Source: Knoellia sinensis KCTC 19936
GTDB taxonomy: Bacteria > Actinomycetota > Actinomycetes > Actinomycetales > Dermatophilaceae
Assembly (NCBI RefSeq): GCF_000768705.1
Contig: NZ_AVPJ01000004.1
Location: forward strand, 62,001 to 126,000
Reading direction: 5' to 3'
Length of the DNA stretch: 64,000 nucleotides
Position 1 is the first letter of the stretch. Each line of letters opens with the position of its first letter. Below are positions 43,054 through 51,600 of the stretch, one piece after another. The translations under genes were made by a program, and so were the position numbers. A model generated the notes under the pieces. That model was not told the origin of the DNA and made no database searches. It saw only the letters and a program-made list of their open reading frames with translations.

Positions 43054-44196
43054 TCACATACGACCCCGGAGCGCCTTGACGTTCGCCACATAGCTCTTGG
43101 TGTCGGTGAACATGCCCTTGGACCGGACCGAGGAGAGTCCTTGGTAGTAGCCCGCAATGGCGATGTCCTCGGACCCCGCAGCCCGGGTGAGGGCACGGAG
43201 CATGACGACCCCGGCGGTGACGTTGTCCTGGGGGTTGAGGAGGTCGAGTTTGCGTCCGATGAGCGACGAGGCCCACTCCCCGCCCGACGGGATCACCTGC
43301 ATGATGCCGACTGCGTTGGCGACCGAGACCTGCTTCTGGTTCCAGCCGGACTCCTGCAGCGAGATGGCGAGGGCGAGTTTGGGGTCGACACCGTGGCGGC
43401 GGGCGGTGGCCGTGATCATCGCTTTGGTCTGGGCGCGGGTCGGGACCGAACGCTTCGCGAGGATGGCGCGGTTGCGAGCGGCGTTCGCGACGATCTTTGC
43501 CGGATAGGTCCGGCCGGCGAACGTGTTGGCGGACGTGGCCTTGGGCGCCTTCGGAGCCGACTTGCGTGCGGCGGTCGTCGGAAGGACGAGACGCTGACCG
43601 GGGTGGATCACGGTGCTGCGCAGCCCGTTGGCCTTGACGAGGGCGCCGACGGTGCGGTCGTACCTCTGCGCGATGCCGAGGAGGGTGTCGCCCGACCGGA
43701 CCCGGTAGACCGACCCGCGGGCTCGGGCGGCAGCGGGCTTGGCGGAGGCAGCCTTCGCGGCGCCGGCTGTCGTGGTGAGTCGCAGCCGCTGGCCCGGGAC
43801 GATGAACGCGCGGGGCGAAATCCCGCTCGCCTTCGCGATCGCCGGCACGGTCGTGCCATAACGGCGGGCGATGTCGTAGAGGGTCTCGCCGGCGCGAACC
43901 CGGTGCGTGGCGACAGTTCGGGCCGTGGCGCGAGGGGCGACCTTGGCGCGGGCCGAGGCCGGAGCCGGGACCTGGATCCTCGCTCCGGTCCACAGGCGCC
44001 GCGCATCACTGATGCCGTTCCTGGCAGCCAAGGCTTGCGGCGTCGTCCGGAACGTGGCCGCGAGCCCGATGAGGGTGTCACCGTCCCTGACCGTGTAGGT
44101 CGTCCAGCCCGAAGGTGCCGGTGTCGCGTGGCTGATCGTGTGCGCGGGGATGACAGCGGTGGGCGGCACAGTCGCAGGGGGGAGGGCGATGACCAT
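43054..44196 (-). CDS. Triple-LysM lytic transglycosylase
   Basis: 380 aa from ATG 44196 with GGAAAGGACGG upstream. Three LysM modules are seen (about 33-77, 96-138, 160-204): TYTVRDGDTLIGLA, HRVRAGETLYDIARRYGT and YRVRSGDTLLGIAQRYD. A C-terminal SLT domain (about 255-380) has catalytic Glu in ISLQESGWNQ and VGIMQVIP. It cleaves peptidoglycan. The N-terminus is only weakly hydrophobic (MVIALPPATVPPTAVIPAHT) and has no basic residues, so export is not explained by a normal Sec signal. Confidence 0.9.
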   Translation of the reverse strand: MVIALPPATVPPTAVIPAHTISHATPAPSGWTTYTVRDGDTLIGLAATFRTTPQALAARNGISDARRLWTGARIQVPAPASARAKVAPRATARTVATHRVRAGETLYDIARRYGTTVPAIAKASGISPRAFIVPGQRLRLTTTAGAAKAASAKPAAARARGSVYRVRSGDTLLGIAQRYDRTVGALVKANGLRSTVIHPGQRLVLPTTAARKSAPKAPKATSANTFAGRTYPAKIVANAARNRAILAKRSVPTRAQTKAMITATARRHGVDPKLALAISLQESGWNQKQVSVANAVGIMQVIPSGGEWASSLIGRKLDLLNPQDNVTAGVVMLRALTRAAGSEDIAIAGYYQGLSSVRSKGMFTDTKSYVANVKALRGRM

Positions 44197-44321
44197 GTCG
44201 GCCGTCCTTTCCGAGTGACGAGCGTGCTCGTCGTCGTGGTGTCTGTGTGACTCCTGTGGCAGGCGTTGTCAGAGTAGCCGGTGTGACTAGTTCGATGTGG
44301 GATCTGTGGCACAGTGGCCCG

Positions 44322-44693
44322 GTGAGCGACCAGGACACCGATCTCGAGACCCTCGTCGGCGAGTGGCTGACCGTGCCGGACCTCGCCGAGCGCCTCGGCC
44401 TCCCGCTGTCAGCGGTGCGCCGCCTCATCGACGACCGCGACGTGTTGTCGGCGCGCGTTGGCGAACGCAAGGTGGTCGCCGTCCCCGCGAAATTCCTGGA
44501 CGACGAGGGCGTCCTGCCTGCACTCAAGGGCACGTTCACCGTGCTCGGTGACGGTGGGATGAAGGACGACGAGATCCTGCGCTGGCTCTTCACCCCGGAC
44601 TCGACGCTCCCTGTGGAGGGTGCGCCGATCGACGCGCTGCGTGGAGGTTTCAAGACCGAGGTGCGGCGGCGGGCCATGGAGCTCGCCTTCTAG
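44322..44693 (+). CDS. Rv2175c-like helix-turn-helix DNA-binding protein
   Basis: 123 aa from GTG 44322, 6 nt after a CACAGT box; upstream ATG 44295-44297 region readings are less likely. A helix-turn-helix near the N-terminus has WLTVPDLAERLGLPLSAVRR, then RVGERKVVAVPAKFL and a C-terminal GTFTVLGDGGMKDDEILRWL. This matches the M. tuberculosis protein Rv2175c, a DNA-binding substrate of PknL whose gene neighbours pknL there too. It is divergent from the LysM gene. Confidence 0.88.
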   Translation: MSDQDTDLETLVGEWLTVPDLAERLGLPLSAVRRLIDDRDVLSARVGERKVVAVPAKFLDDEGVLPALKGTFTVLGDGGMKDDEILRWLFTPDSTLPVEGAPIDALRGGFKTEVRRRAMELAF

Positions 44694-44740
44694 TTCTTCG
44701 TATGCCGGGTGCGCTCCTTGGGCGCGCTTCGCGCACGTAT

Positions 44741-44821
44741 GCCGTTCGCCGCAGTCCCATCCGCACGTCGCGCGCTGAGCGCGCTCCGCGCTCCCGCCAG
44801 ACCCAGCCAGCGGCGAACGGC
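44741..44821. repeat. 12-bp inverted repeat in an intergenic region
   Basis: GCCGTTCGCCGC (44741-44752) and GCGGCGAACGGC (44810-44821) with a 57-nt GC-rich spacer. It lies between the convergent Rv2175c-like and prenyl synthase genes in a 208-nt non-coding stretch that also holds two GTATGCC motifs (44700, 44737). It may fold as a terminator. Confidence 0.5.
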
Positions 44822-44901
44822 ACACCTGCGCTCGCGCCGTGACCGCTCCCTCCCGCTGTCGAACCACGGCGGCTCGCGTCTTTGCGGCTCGGGTCTTGGG
44901 G

Positions 44902-45987
44902 TCAGGCGGTGCGGGCGGTGCTGATCTCCACCAAGGCGTCGAGGACGGGTCGCGCGTCCGGGGTGACTCCGGTGGCGGCGGCGAGGGAGGTGCGGGCGCG
45001 GGTCGCCAGGGAGGTGATTTCGCCCTCGACGGCGTCGACCGCGCCGGAGTCGGTGATGACGGCGCGCAGGGCATCGACGTCCGCGGGGGAGAGGTCAGGG
45101 CGCCCGAGGTGCTTGCGCAGCAGGGCGCGACCGGCGTCGTCGGTGCCACTCAGGGTGTGGGCGATGAGCAGGGTGCGCTTGCCCTCGCGCAGGTCGTCAC
45201 CAGCGGGCTTGCCCGTGGAGTCGGGGTCGCCGAAGACCCCGAGGAGGTCGTCGCGGAGCTGGAAGGCGTGCCCGACATCGAGCCCGTAGGACGAGAGATG
45301 GGTGAGATCGGTCTCGCCCAGGCCACCGGCGGTCGCGCCGATGAGCAAGGGGTGCTCCACGGTGTATTTGGCGCTCTTGTAGCGAATGACGCGTTGCGCC
45401 CGCTCCACACGCTCGGCCGCCGGAAGGTCATCCCAGGGCCGGACCGAGTCGACGACGTCGAGGAACTGGCCCGCCATGAGCTGGGTCCTCATGCGGTCGA
45501 ACATCTCGCGCCCGCGGGCAAGGTCGTCGGCAGGCAAACCGCTCGTGGCGACGAGCTCGTCGGTCCAGGTGAGGCAGAGATTGCCCGCGAGGATGGCGCC
45601 GGCGACCCCGAAGCGCTCGTCGTCGCCACCCCAGCCACGCTCGGTGTGGACGGCTGCGAGCGCGCGGTGCGCGGCCGGCATACCCCTGCGTGTGTCCGAG
45701 TCGTCCATGACGTCGTCGTGGATGAGCGCAGCGGCTTGGAAGAACTCCATCGCCGTCGCGAGTCGGATCAACGCGGGGGAGTCCGGCCGCCCTGCAGCGC
45801 GGTGGCCCCAGTAGAGGAACGCTGCACGCAGGCGCTTGCCGCCAGCCAGGAGTGACTCGATGCGATCGAGCAGGTCCGAGACGTCGGGTCCGAGTTCATC
45901 GAGGACGCCAGACTGGTGGCGCAACTCATCGTCGATGCAGGTCTGGACCCGCGTGCGCAGATCGGCCTCATCCAACGGGCTGGTCAC
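44902..45987 (-). CDS. idsA: Polyprenyl diphosphate synthase (IdsA/GGPP synthase type)
   Basis: 361 aa from GTG 45987, set by GAGGAG 5 nt upstream; the ATG at 46002 has no ribosome site. It is a trans-prenyltransferase. The first Asp-rich motif is LIHDDVMDDSDTRRG, the second is FQLRDDLLGVFGD, and GGKRLRAAF is the usual start of the substrate pocket. It makes geranylgeranyl or a related diphosphate for menaquinone and carotenoid side chains. The gene is divergent from metF, as idsA2 (Rv2173) and Rv2172c are in M. tuberculosis. Confidence 0.93.
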   Translation of the reverse strand: MTSPLDEADLRTRVQTCIDDELRHQSGVLDELGPDVSDLLDRIESLLAGGKRLRAAFLYWGHRAAGRPDSPALIRLATAMEFFQAAALIHDDVMDDSDTRRGMPAAHRALAAVHTERGWGGDDERFGVAGAILAGNLCLTWTDELVATSGLPADDLARGREMFDRMRTQLMAGQFLDVVDSVRPWDDLPAAERVERAQRVIRYKSAKYTVEHPLLIGATAGGLGETDLTHLSSYGLDVGHAFQLRDDLLGVFGDPDSTGKPAGDDLREGKRTLLIAHTLSGTDDAGRALLRKHLGRPDLSPADVDALRAVITDSGAVDAVEGEITSLATRARTSLAAATGVTPDARPVLDALVEISTARTA

Positions 45988-46044
45988 GAACGCTCCTCGC
46001 ATCTCACGGATTGTGAGCCCGAGCCTACGGCCTTGCGCCTCGAC

Positions 46045-46050
46045 TAATCT
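46045..46050 (+). promoter_or_regulatory. -10 box of a leaderless metF promoter
   Basis: TAATCT, 7 nt, ATG 46058. Confidence 0.55.
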
Positions 46051-46057
46051 CACCCGC

Positions 46058-46945
46058 ATGGCACCCCGCAACATCCCTGCTCTCCTCGCCGGTCAACGGC
46101 CGTCGGTGAGCTTCGAGTTCTTCCCGCCCAAGGACGATGTGTCCGAGGCTGCGCTGTGGGATGCCATCCGCCGGCTCGAGCGTGTGCGGCCCGACTTCGT
46201 GTCGGTGACCTACGGCGCCGGCGGCTCGACCCAGGACCGCACGGTGCGCGTCACGGAGCGCATCGCGCGCGAGACGACGCTCACCCCTCTGGCGCACCTC
46301 ACCTGTGTCGGCGCCTCCGTCGAGGACATCCGGCGGGTCGTGGGGCAGTACGCCGCGGCAGGTGTGCGCAACATCTTGGCCCTGCGTGGGGATCCGCCCG
46401 GCGACCCCGGGGGCGAGTGGGTGGCCCACCCCGAGGGGCTCGACCATGCGACCGACCTGGTCGGCCTCGTCCGCACGCTTGGCAACTTCACCATCGGCGT
46501 CGCGGCGTTCCCCGACGTCCACCCGGCCTCGCGCGACCTCGATCAGGACGTCGAGGTCCTGGTCAAGAAGGCCGACGCTGGAGCGAGCTTCGCCGTGACC
46601 CAGATGGTCTTCGACGCGGACACCTACTTGCGCCTTCGGGACCGGGTCGCGCAGCACCGGGACCTGCCGATCACGCCCGGGCTCATGCCCGTGACGAACC
46701 TCAAGCAGATCACCCGCATGACCCAGCTCATGGGGACGCCGCTGCCCCAGCGTGTCCTCGGGCGGCTCGAGGCCGTGGCCGGCGACGCCGATGCCGTGCG
46801 CGCGGTGGGCGTGGAGATCGCGACCGAACTCGCGCAGCGCATGCTCTCCGAGGGAGCGCCGGGCCTGCACTTCATCACGATGAACCGTTCCACCGCGACC
46901 CTTGAGGTCTACCAGAACCTCGGGCTCGCGGCGGGGGCTCGTTGA
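46058..46945 (+). CDS. metF: Methylenetetrahydrofolate reductase
   Basis: 295 aa from ATG 46058. It is a TIM-barrel FAD enzyme reducing 5,10-methylene-THF to 5-methyl-THF for methionine synthesis. SFEFFPPKDD, VTYGAGGSTQDRT, AHLTCVGAS, NILALRGDPPGDP and FAVTQMVFDADTYL match the family. HFITMNRSTATLEVYQNLGL is its usual C-terminus. Length is normal. It is divergent from idsA with leaderless start. Confidence 0.96.
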   Translation: MAPRNIPALLAGQRPSVSFEFFPPKDDVSEAALWDAIRRLERVRPDFVSVTYGAGGSTQDRTVRVTERIARETTLTPLAHLTCVGASVEDIRRVVGQYAAAGVRNILALRGDPPGDPGGEWVAHPEGLDHATDLVGLVRTLGNFTIGVAAFPDVHPASRDLDQDVEVLVKKADAGASFAVTQMVFDADTYLRLRDRVAQHRDLPITPGLMPVTNLKQITRMTQLMGTPLPQRVLGRLEAVAGDADAVRAVGVEIATELAQRMLSEGAPGLHFITMNRSTATLEVYQNLGLAAGAR

Positions 46946-46962
46946 GGGGAGTCGCGCCCGAC

Positions 46963-46999
46963 CTGAGTAGGCCGATCACGCGATCTGAGTATCCGTACT
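46963..46999. repeat. Repeated CTGAGTA motif with a short inverted repeat
   Basis: CTGAGTA at 46963-46969 and 46985-46991. The second copy runs into AGTATCCGTACT (46988-46999), an imperfect palindrome. It is non-coding, 18 nt after metF. Confidence 0.4.
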
Positions 47000-47140
47000 G
47001 ATCCCGAGCCTGACCCAGTTGTCAGAGGGTAGCCATGCGGCCGCGTGGCCGGGTCGGTGAGTGTGGAGGGGCGCTCGTCATCCCGGTGACGCGGCCGTGT
47101 CGTGTCGAGGTGCCCGACGGCCGGTCTCGGTGGTCCCGCG

Positions 47141-47662
47141 TCAGTCGACCTCGATGGCCTTGCCGCCGGTGATGCGGAGCAGTTCGTCGTAGGTCGTTTG
47201 GAAGACCGAGTGGCTGTGTCCGGCGGCTGCCCACACGTGGTCGTGACCGCTGAGGGTCACATCGACCACCGTCCGCAGAGGGGTGGGATGCCCGACCGGC
47301 GCAACTCCGCCGATCGCGAAGCCGGTCCAAGTGCGCACTTCGTCGGGGGTGGCCTTCTCGAGGGCGGCGAGGTCGAGCAGCCCCGCGATCCGGTCCTGGT
47401 CCACGCGGTGACCACCCGAGGCGAGGACGAGCACGGGCTCGATCGAGCCGTTGTGGTGGCGCCCCGCGAAGACGAGGGAGTTGGCGATCTCGGCGGGAGT
47501 GATGCCGAGCGCTTCGGCCGCCGCGCGGGCGGTGCGGACGGCATCGGGGAGGTAGCGCACGACCGGCCGAACGTGGTGTGCCGCAAGGGTGTCCAGCACA
47601 ACGGCAACGGACGGATGGACGCTGAGATCGCGCTCCGACTCCGGGTCGCCGGACTGGGTCAT
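47141..47662 (-). CDS. YbaK/EbsC-family aminoacyl-tRNA deacylase
   Basis: 173 aa from ATG 47662, set by a TACGCT box 6 nt upstream. The fold follows INS/YbaK proteins: IANSLVFAGRHHNGS, VLVLASGGHRVDQ, FAIGGVAPVGH (the GGxxPxGH loop) and AAAGHSHSVFQTTYDELLRI. These proteins remove wrongly attached amino acids (often Cys or Ala on tRNA-Pro). It is divergent from the SOS cassette. Confidence 0.9.
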   Translation of the reverse strand: MTQSGDPESERDLSVHPSVAVVLDTLAAHHVRPVVRYLPDAVRTARAAAEALGITPAEIANSLVFAGRHHNGSIEPVLVLASGGHRVDQDRIAGLLDLAALEKATPDEVRTWTGFAIGGVAPVGHPTPLRTVVDVTLSGHDHVWAAAGHSHSVFQTTYDELLRITGGKAIEVD

Positions 47663-47668
47663 GGGGTC

Positions 47669-47674
47669 AGCGTA
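47669..47674 (-). promoter_or_regulatory. -10 box of a leaderless promoter (YbaK gene)
   Basis: TACGCT on the minus strand, 6 nt, ATG 47662. Confidence 0.5.
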
Positions 47675-47679
47675 AGGGC

Positions 47680-47710
47680 TTGACGGCCCTGCATCGGGGA
47701 ACTGTAGAGT
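47680..47710 (+). promoter_or_regulatory. Promoter of the SOS cassette
   Basis: TTGACG (47680-47685), 17 nt, TGTAGA (47703-47708), or TAGAGT (47705-47710) with 19-nt spacing. It is directly followed by a LexA box. Confidence 0.6.
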
Positions 47711-47719
47711 GATGGTGTT

Positions 47720-47733
47720 CGAACAAGTGTTCG
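47720..47733. promoter_or_regulatory. LexA operator (SOS box)
   Basis: CGAACAAGTGTTCG matches the Gram-positive SOS consensus CGAAC-N4-GTTCG exactly; TTCGAACAAGTGTTCGA is the longer palindrome. It lies just after the -10 box and before DUF6504, HEPN and dnaE2. LexA bound here should block their transcription until DNA damage. Confidence 0.9.
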
Positions 47734-47811
47734 AGGTTCTGAGGTTCACATCGGACCGAACGCGTGGTTCGCAACTGACTCCATCCCATCCTGCCCTGAG
47801 GAGGCCATGTC

Positions 47812-48129
47812 GTGGTGCGCCGATACGAAGAACCGGTCGAGGTGCGGGTCGAGGCGACCCTTCCCGCCACTGAGGGTGCGGTCGCCCTGCGCCCACGACC
47901 GTCAGCGTTCGTCTGGCGGGGGCGGATCCTCCTCATCCGTGAGGTCCTCGACGACTGGAGCGAGCGGCGCTCGTGGTGGCGAGACCTCGGAGACCTCGGC
48001 GAGCGTCCGGAACGACACGTGTGGCGGGTCGAGGCCGGAAGTGCCGCGGGCACCGGTGTCTATGACCTCGCCTCCGACGCCGCCGACGGCTGCAGCGCCC
48101 CGTGGGTGCTCCTTCGGGCCCAGGACTGA
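47812..48129 (+). CDS. DUF6504-family protein
   Basis: 105 aa from GTG 47812 with GAGGAGG upstream. It matches the small basic/aromatic proteins that accompany ImuB and DnaE2 in actinobacteria: YEEPVEVRV, PSAFVWRGRILLIREVLDDW and RHVWRVEAG. Its role is not established. It is the first gene under the LexA box, so it is damage-inducible by inference. The HEPN gene follows after 5 nt. Confidence 0.8.
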   Translation: MVRRYEEPVEVRVEATLPATEGAVALRPRPSAFVWRGRILLIREVLDDWSERRSWWRDLGDLGERPERHVWRVEAGSAAGTGVYDLASDAADGCSAPWVLLRAQD

Positions 48130-48134
48130 TCGCC

Positions 48135-48545
48135 ATGGCTGCCGCTCCCGCCCTCGCCCTCCTCGAACAGTCCCGTCAGTGCCTTGCGGAGGCGTATGCC
48201 GCAGAGTTCGCCACTGCGCGCTACGTCACCTCTCAGGACGCCGCGATGCGTGCTGCCGCGGCTCTCGTCGCCGGTCACTCCCGCGGTGGGCGGAGCCGTC
48301 GCCAGGACCTCTGGCCGCTCCTTGCTGCGCGGGCACCCGAGCTGGGGGAGTGGGCCGACTTCTTCGCGCTCGCGGCCGTGCGTCGCCGGGAGGTCGAGGC
48401 GCACGCGGTTCGGGTCTCGGTGCGTGAGGCCGATGACCTGCTGCGTGCCGCCGAGACCTTCGTCGGGCTCGCCGGCACAACCTTGGGTATGCCGGGTGCC
48501 GACCGGAGTGTGCGTCGCCTCGCCGCCGCCCGCGGCACCGCCTGA
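48135..48545 (+). CDS. SAV_6107-type HEPN-domain protein
   Basis: 136 aa from ATG 48135. It is all helical: LLEQSRQCLAEAYAAEFATA and RYVTSQDAAMRAAAALVAGH start the fold. WPLLAARAPELGEWADFFAL and RRREVEAHAVRVSVREADDL complete it; an Arg-x-His motif near 98-103 may be the HEPN RNase-like site. Similar proteins lie near dnaE2 or dinB in other actinobacteria. It is second in the SOS cassette. Function unknown. Confidence 0.8.
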   Translation: MAAAPALALLEQSRQCLAEAYAAEFATARYVTSQDAAMRAAAALVAGHSRGGRSRRQDLWPLLAARAPELGEWADFFALAAVRRREVEAHAVRVSVREADDLLRAAETFVGLAGTTLGMPGADRSVRRLAAARGTA

Positions 48546-48546
48546 C

Positions 48547-48599
48547 ACCCCCGACTTATTGCGCTTTCCGACCAAACCCCCGACTTATTGCGCTTTCCG
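48547..48599. repeat. Tandem copies of a 24-nt half-palindrome
   Basis: 48547-48570 and 48576-48599 are identical 24-mers beginning ACCCCCGACTTATTGCGC, with a 29-nt period. The second copy is the left arm of the adjacent palindrome. Confidence 0.85.
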
Positions 48600-48655
48600 G
48601 TCACGTCGGGACGGCCTTCGGCCGGAGCGACGTGACCGGAAAGCGCAATAAGTCG
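48581..48655. repeat. 28-bp perfect palindromic element upstream of dnaE2
   Basis: 48581-48608 pairs perfectly with 48628-48655. The 19-nt loop holds its own small hairpin (CGGCC TTC GGCCG). The element fills most of the 128 nt between the HEPN gene and dnaE2 and ends 18 nt before the dnaE2 start. It could attenuate dnaE2 or be a mobile-type repeat. Confidence 0.85.
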
Positions 48656-48673
48656 ACAAGGACTCGAGCAGAC

Positions 48674-51600
48674 ATGATCAGCAAGAACGACTTCGTGCAC
48701 CTCCACGTCGCATCGGGATTCTCGATGCGGTTCGGCGCCTCGACTCCCCAGGACCTCGTCGAGCGGGCCGCCGCACACGGCCAACCCGCTCTCGCCCTCA
48801 CCGACCGCGACGGCCTCTATGGAGCCGTGCGCTTCGCGACGGCATGCGGTCAGGCAGGCATCGACACGATCCTCGGGGTCGACCTCGCCGTGGGGGAGGA
48901 GGCCGTGCCAGGACGTCGGACGCCCACGGTACGGACCCCGGTGCGCGGCGGGGCTGTTGTCGACCCGCGACTGCCGCGGGTCACTGTCCTCGCCCGCGGG
49001 GCGGGTGCGGGTGTCGGCCGTGGACTCGGGTGGGCTGCCCTGTGCCGACTCGTCACCGACACCCACCTGCGCGGCGAGCGGGGGGCCCCGGTGACCCTGC
49101 CCGATCTCATTGCCCACTGGTCCCGACCACACCCCGACTTTGTGCCCCATTGGGACGGCGAGCGCCAGCGAGCTGTCCCAATGGGGCACAAAGTCGAAGA
49201 GGTGGAGGGGCCAAGTCGGTTGCGGGTGTTGCTCGGTCCGGACTCCGACGTGGGGCGGGCCCTCCTCGCCCGCCGCCCCACCGAGGCCCGGGCCCGACTC
49301 GAGAGGTGGCGGGCGCTCCTGCCACCCGACGCCCTCGCCGTCGAGATCGTCGGCAACGGTGGGCCCGAGGGCACCCCGGGTTCGCGGGTCCATGCCCGGC
49401 ATCTGCTCGGTCTCGCAGACGAGGCACGGGTCCCCGCCGTCCTCACCGCAGCCGTTCGGCACGCCGATCGTGACGGGGTGCGGACCGTCGACGTCCTCGA
49501 CGCGGCCCGTCGGCTGGTCGTCCTCGACTCCCGCCACCTCGACAGGGTCACCGACGCCGGACACCTCGCGAGCAGCGAGGAGATGTGGCTGCGCGCCCTC
49601 GCGATCACCGGCGACAACGGTCGGGCCGCCCAGCTCATCGGTGCCACGCTGGCGCTCGCCGACGAGTGCATCCAGGACGCCCGGTCCGACCTCGGCATCG
49701 GCGCCGTCCACCTGCCCGAGCCCAGCATCCTCGGGATCGAGGCCGGGGTGGACCCGCAGCAGGTGCTCACCGAACGGTGCAGGACTGCCATCAGCGGACG
49801 GTTCCCTGCGCTGGGAGACGCGGGACGGCATACGGTGCTCTCCCGTCTCGACGACGAACTGCGCGTCATCGCCGATCTCGGCTACCCGACCTACTTCCTC
49901 ACGGTCGCGGAGGTGACCGACCTCATCAAGGCGCGAGGAGTGCGCGTCGCGGCTCGCGGCTCCGGCGCGGGATCGCTCGTCAACTACCTCCTCGGCATCA
50001 GCGGTGTCGACCCGATCCGGCACGACCTGCTCATGGAGCGGTTCTGCTCGCCGTTGCGGGCCGAGCTGCCCGACATCGACATCGACGTGGAGTCGGCCCG
50101 GCGCACCGAGATCTACGAGGCGATCCTCGACCGGTTCGGCGGCGAGCGGGTCACGTGCGTGTCGATGATGGACACCTACAAGGTGCGACACGCGATCCGT
50201 GACGTCGGTGCTGCGCTCGGGATGCCACCGGTCGAGATCGACGAGATCGCCAAGGCCTTCCCGCACATCCGGGCCAAGGATGCCCGCAGCGCGATCGCCG
50301 ATCTGCCCGAACTGCGTTCTCGCGGACTGGATGCGCCACGTCTCGACACCTTCTTCGAGCTCGTCGAACGCCTCGACGGTCTGCCCCGGCACATCGCCCT
50401 GCACCCCTGCGGTGTGGTGCTCTCCAACGCCGGGCTGCTCGACCGCACGCCGGTCGAGGCGAGCTGGCTCGGCTTCCCGATGAGTCACTTCGACAAGGAC
50501 GACGTCGAGACCCTCGGGCTGCTCAAACTCGACGTCCTCGGCATCCGGATGCAGTCGGCGATGGCCCACGCCGTCGCCGAGGTGAAGCGCGTCGACGGGG
50601 TCGACGTGGACCTCGACGACGAGGCACAGGTGCCGCTCGACGACGAGGCGACGTTCCGCCTCATCCGCACTTCCCACACCCTCGGCTGCTTCCAGATCGA
50701 GAGCCCGGGTCAGCGCGAACTCATCGGCAAGTTCGGACCCGAGCGCTTCGGCGACCTCATCATCGACATCTCGCTCTTCCGGCCAGGGCCGGTCAAGTCC
50801 GACATGATCACGCCGTTCCTCGAGAGCCGGCACGGCTGGTCGAAGCGTCGGTTGCTGCACCCGACGCTCGAGTCCGCACTCGCCGAGACCGAGGGCGTCG
50901 TCGTCTTCCACGAACAGGTCCTGCGGATCGTCGCCGAGACGACGGGGGTCACGCTCGCCCAGGCCGACGAAGTGCGACGCACCATGGGCACGCCGAAGGG
51001 GCAGGACGACATCGAGGCGTGGTGGCGGCCCGCAGCGCGTGCTCGTGGCTACACCGCAGATGATCGCGACCGGATCTGGGAGGTGCTCAAGTCGTTCGCA
51101 TCGTTCGGTTTCTGCAAGGCGCACGCGGCGGCGTTCGCGCTGCCGACCTACCACTCGGCCTGGCTCAAGACCCACCACCCGGCGGCCTTCCTTGCCGGGG
51201 TTCTCACCCACGACCCGGGCATGTATCCCAAGCGACTCATCCTCGATGACGCCCGCTCGCTCGGGATTGCCGTGCTCGGTCTCGACGTCAACGGGTCGGG
51301 TGACGCCTACCGCATCGAGCGACTCGAGAGTGGGGGACGTGACTTCACGCCGATCCACCCCGACCTGCCCGACGCGAGCGACTACGGCATCCGGCTCTCG
51401 CTCACCGACGTCAAGGGGATCAGTGGATCTGAGGTGGCGAGCATCGTTGCAGGACAGCCGTTCTCGAGCCTCGGTGACTTCTGGTCGCGAGCCACGGTGA
51501 GTCGCCCGGTTGTCGAGCGGCTCGTCCTCGCCGGGGCGTTCGACTCGATGCATGGCATCGGCGTCTCGGGCTCGGGACTCGGTCGGCGTGGGCGCATCAC

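Noticed and set aside
44197-44321. A c-di-AMP riboswitch ahead of the LysM transglycosylase
   Set aside because: The leader between the divergent genes is too short and shows none of the expected paired elements.
48547-48599. The 24-mer repeats as a CRISPR array
   Set aside because: Only two copies, a 5-nt spacer, and the second forms part of a palindrome; no cas genes.
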